Below are positions 23,681 to 25,637 of a stretch of DNA of 25,637 nt, piece by piece (positions within the stretch are counted from its first letter, which is position 1; the number at the start of each line of letters is the position of its first letter). The stretch is from Methylotenera_A sp031417915 (lineage in GTDB: Bacteria > Pseudomonadota > Gammaproteobacteria > Burkholderiales > Methylophilaceae). Where the stretch lies: NCBI GenBank assembly GCA_031417915.1, contig JANOWN010000014.1:1-25637 (forward strand), in the 5' to 3' direction. A model generated the notes under the pieces. The model had not been told where the DNA came from, did not search any database, and saw only the letters and a list, made by a program, of their open reading frames with translations. A program made the position numbers and the translations under genes.

Positions 23681-25288
23681 ATGACACAGCAATTCGACGT
23701 TCTAATCATCGGCAGCGGCCTCGCAGGCCTTACTATGGCGCTGCAAGTGGCCAATTCTAAAAGAGTGTGTATCGTCAGTAAACGCGAAGTGTCTGACAGC
23801 GCCAGTAGCTGGGCGCAGGGCGGCATTGCCGCAGTATTAAATAGTGAAGTAAACGATGAAGATTCTATTGAAGAGCATATTAAAGACACCTTGATTGCAG
23901 GCGCAGGGCTGTGCGATACCGCAATTACACGCTTGGTTGCTACAAATGCTCGCGAGGCGGTAGAGTGGTTGGTAGATCAAGGTGTGGAATTTACCCGCGA
24001 GGCCGATGACAGCGGGTTTCATCTTGCACGTGAAGGTGGCCACAGCCAGCGCCGCATCTTGCATGTAGCCGATGCCACCGGCAATGCCGTACAAAAAACC
24101 TTAGCACAAAAAATTCGCGAACACGCCAACATTACCCTATTAGAAAATCACATCGCGGTTGATTTAATCACCTCAAAAAAAGTAAATAAATCCACTGATG
24201 AAAACCATTGTTTAGGTGCATACGTGCTAGATAACCACATTGGCAAAGTCATGTCTATTGCCGCGCAAAATACCGTGTTGGCTACGGGTGGAGCGGGCAA
24301 AGTATATTTGTACACTACCAATCCAGATGTCAGCACAGGCGACGGCATTGCCATGGCGTGGCGCGCGGGCTGCCGCGTGGCGAATATGGAGTTTATTCAA
24401 TTTCATCCCACTTGTTTATTCCACCCGCATGCCAAATCATTTTTAATTAGTGAGGCAGTGCGTGGCGAAGGTGGCTTGCTGCGGCTACCCGATGGCACAC
24501 GCTTTATGCCAGAACACGATGCACGCGAAGAACTGGCACCGCGTGATGTCGTCGCCCGCGCCATTGACTTTGAGATGAAAAAGCGCGGCTTAGATTGCGT
24601 GTATTTAGATATTACGCACAAACCACTGGCGTTTATTCAAGAGCATTTCCCCAATATTTACGCGCGCTGTTTAGAGCTGGGCATCGACATTAGCAAGCAG
24701 CCAATCCCCGTGGTGCCAGCCGCGCATTATAGTTGCGGCGGCGTGATGGTGGATGCGCAAGGTCGCACTGATATTAAAAACTTATACGCCATTGGCGAAA
24801 CCGCTTGCACCGGCTTGCACGGGGCCAATCGCTTAGCTAGCAATTCATTATTAGAATGTTTGGTATTTGGTCGTGCGGCTGCAGCAGACATCCTGCAAGC
24901 CAATAACCATGCGCCTTCCAGCCTGCCTATTTGGGATGAAAGCCGCGTTACCGATGCTGATGAAGAAGTGCTGATTACCCACACTTGGGATGAGCTGCGG
25001 CGCTTTATGTGGAACTATGTGGGCATTGTACGTACCGATAAACGCCTTAGCCGCGCGCTACATCGCATCCATATGCTGCGCGACGAGGTGCAAGAGTTTT
25101 ATCAACATTTTAAAATCAGCAACGATTTAATCGAGCTGCGTAATTTGCTGCAAGTGGCTGAATTGATTGTCGAAAGCGCGATTTCGCGCAAAGAAAGCCG
25201 CGGGCTGCATTACAGCAAAGATCATCCGAATATGGATGCAGAGCCAATACCAACGGTGCTAGAACCAAAGAATTATCATCAAGCCTAA
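23681..25288 (+). CDS. nadB: L-aspartate oxidase
   Basis: A 535-residue FAD enzyme that oxidises L-aspartate to iminoaspartate, the first step of NAD synthesis. The FAD dinucleotide fold is IIGSGLAGLTMAL (residues 9-21), followed by SSWAQGGIAAVL, HPTCLFHP, the active-site VVPAAHYSCGGVMVD, and GLHGANRLASNSLLECLVFG. The C-terminal helical domain has SRALHRIHMLRDEV and RKESRGLHY. Length is typical. Residues 403-414 (DILQANNHAPSS), in a variable linker before PIWDES, are encoded by a copy of the repeat found in tcdA. It diverges from rpoE with 102 bp between starts. Confidence 0.97.
   Translation: MTQQFDVLIIGSGLAGLTMALQVANSKRVCIVSKREVSDSASSWAQGGIAAVLNSEVNDEDSIEEHIKDTLIAGAGLCDTAITRLVATNAREAVEWLVDQGVEFTREADDSGFHLAREGGHSQRRILHVADATGNAVQKTLAQKIREHANITLLENHIAVDLITSKKVNKSTDENHCLGAYVLDNHIGKVMSIAAQNTVLATGGAGKVYLYTTNPDVSTGDGIAMAWRAGCRVANMEFIQFHPTCLFHPHAKSFLISEAVRGEGGLLRLPDGTRFMPEHDAREELAPRDVVARAIDFEMKKRGLDCVYLDITHKPLAFIQEHFPNIYARCLELGIDISKQPIPVVPAAHYSCGGVMVDAQGRTDIKNLYAIGETACTGLHGANRLASNSLLECLVFGRAAAADILQANNHAPSSLPIWDESRVTDADEEVLITHTWDELRRFMWNYVGIVRTDKRLSRALHRIHMLRDEVQEFYQHFKISNDLIELRNLLQVAELIVESAISRKESRGLHYSKDHPNMDAEPIPTVLEPKNYHQA
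24887..24922 (+). repeat. 36-bp coding repeat in nadB
   Basis: Contains CCTGCAAGCCAATA then CCATGCG, matching tcdA copy 1 at 28 of 36 positions and 21 of 22 across the core. It encodes DILQANNHAPSS in the same reading frame as both tcdA copies. Confidence 0.75.
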
Positions 25289-25310
25289 ATTATTATTAAA
25301 TTCCTTTTCA

Positions 25311-25370
25311 CCGTTCACCCTGAGCCTGTCGAAGGGCAATAATGTGGTTCGACAAGCTCACCACGAACGG
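25311..25370. repeat. CTGAGCCTGTCGAA-type intergenic inverted repeat
   Basis: The left arm (25311-25333, from CCGTTCACCC to GTCGAA) pairs with the right arm (25348-25370, TTCGACAAGCTC to GAACGG), with four mismatches in 23. Sequences of the type TTCGACAGGCTCAGG are a very widespread intergenic repeat in proteobacteria. It follows nadB and ends ten bases before the next gene. Confidence 0.8.
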
Positions 25371-25379
25371 GTGTAAGTA

Positions 25380-25637
25380 ATGCAAAAATTTGCCTTTATT
25401 TATCCAAATTCAAAACGTTTTTTAACTGGTCTAGGGGCCGCATGGATGTTGGCTTGCAGCCTACCTGTTTTTTCTGCCGAAATTGCTTATTTTTACGATG
25501 GTGATACGGTTAAAATCAACGATGCTGGCTATGAATACAAACTGCGCCTAACCGACATAGATGCGCCAGAACGCAACCAAACTTACGGCAAAAAATCTCG
25601 CCGCGCACTAATGGATTTTTGCGCAGAATCCAATATC
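25380..25637 (+). CDS. thermonuclease-like (SNase family) secreted protein, truncated by window end
   Basis: The first 86 residues are present. A signal peptide spans residues 1-33 (basic PNSKR, hydrophobic FLTGLGAAWMLACSLPV, cleavage after VFSA). The SNase domain follows: YFYDGDTVKI carries the calcium-binding Asp, and LRLTDIDAPERNQTYG carries the catalytic-region Asp-Ala-Pro-Glu motif. Catalytic Arg/Glu residues further downstream lie outside the window. Part of the hydrophobic signal region (AAWMLAC) is encoded by the tcdA-type repeat in reverse orientation. An internal ATG at 25446 with AGGGG upstream is possible but would leave no basic n-region. Confidence 0.85.
   Translation, partial: MQKFAFIYPNSKRFLTGLGAAWMLACSLPVFSAEIAYFYDGDTVKINDAGYEYKLRLTDIDAPERNQTYGKKSRRALMDFCAESNI
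25438..25459 (-). repeat. coding repeat, reverse orientation, in the nuclease signal peptide
   Basis: Read on the minus strand it is CTGCAAGCCAACATCCATGC plus GG, with 21 of 22 bases identical to tcdA copy 1. Here the host gene reads the opposite strand, giving AAWMLAC instead of LQANIHA. Confidence 0.75.

Noticed and set aside
10798..25459. Diversity-generating retroelement as the source of the repeated coding segments
   Set aside because: There is no reverse transcriptase or template/variable repeat pair with adenine-biased changes, and the copies lie in unrelated housekeeping genes.

Overview
The window looks like chromosomal DNA of a moderately AT-rich betaproteobacterium. The gene order rpoE-rseA-rseB-rseC-mucD / lepA-lepB-DUF4845-rnc-era-(hyp)-recO-pdxJ-acpS is the standard betaproteobacterial arrangement, and the overall flavour resembles the Methylophilaceae (Methylotenera-like). 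The taxon is an inference from gene order and protein character, not proven.

Layout. (1) 1-5242, minus strand: a small unknown gene with a TTG start, followed by a very large secreted animal-type haem peroxidase with RTX calcium repeats and cadherin-like repeats; its 3' end lies outside the window. Upstream is a repeat-rich control region (5279-5530) with three copies of GACA(A/T)ATGTACTAG and two hairpins. (2) 5535-8013, plus strand: a small unknown gene, exopolyphosphatase (ppx) and a histone H1-like Lys/Ala/Pro-rich protein. (3) 8026-18647, minus strand: sixA, ppk, tcdA, acpS, pdxJ, recO, an unknown gene, era, rnc, a DUF4845 membrane protein, lepB and lepA. (4) 18839-19168, plus strand: a small DOPA-4,5-dioxygenase-family gene lying alone between the two blocks. 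(5) 19274-23578, minus strand: the envelope-stress sigma factor operon rpoE-rseA-rseB-rseC-mucD. (6) 23681 to the end, plus strand: nadB, then a truncated secreted thermonuclease-like gene.

Functionally the window joins polyphosphate turnover (ppk and ppx, about 3 kb apart and sharing an upstream motif), envelope stress control, translation, secretion and RNA processing (lepA, lepB, rnc, era), and cofactor synthesis (pdxJ, nadB, acpS).

The most unusual signal is a short repeat with core CTGCAAGCC and extended form GATGCCCTGCAAGCCAATA plus CCATGCGG. It occurs twice inside tcdA, once in nadB, in degenerate form in rseA (and perhaps rpoE), in reverse orientation in the signal peptide of the terminal nuclease gene, and as both arms of an intergenic palindrome between mucD and the dioxygenase gene. 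The forward coding copies all use the same reading frame and encode A-L-Q-A-N-like peptides in variable linkers. This resembles either a coding-tolerated palindromic element (as in Rickettsia) or an extended DNA-uptake-type sequence. Several other unrelated intergenic inverted repeats are also present.
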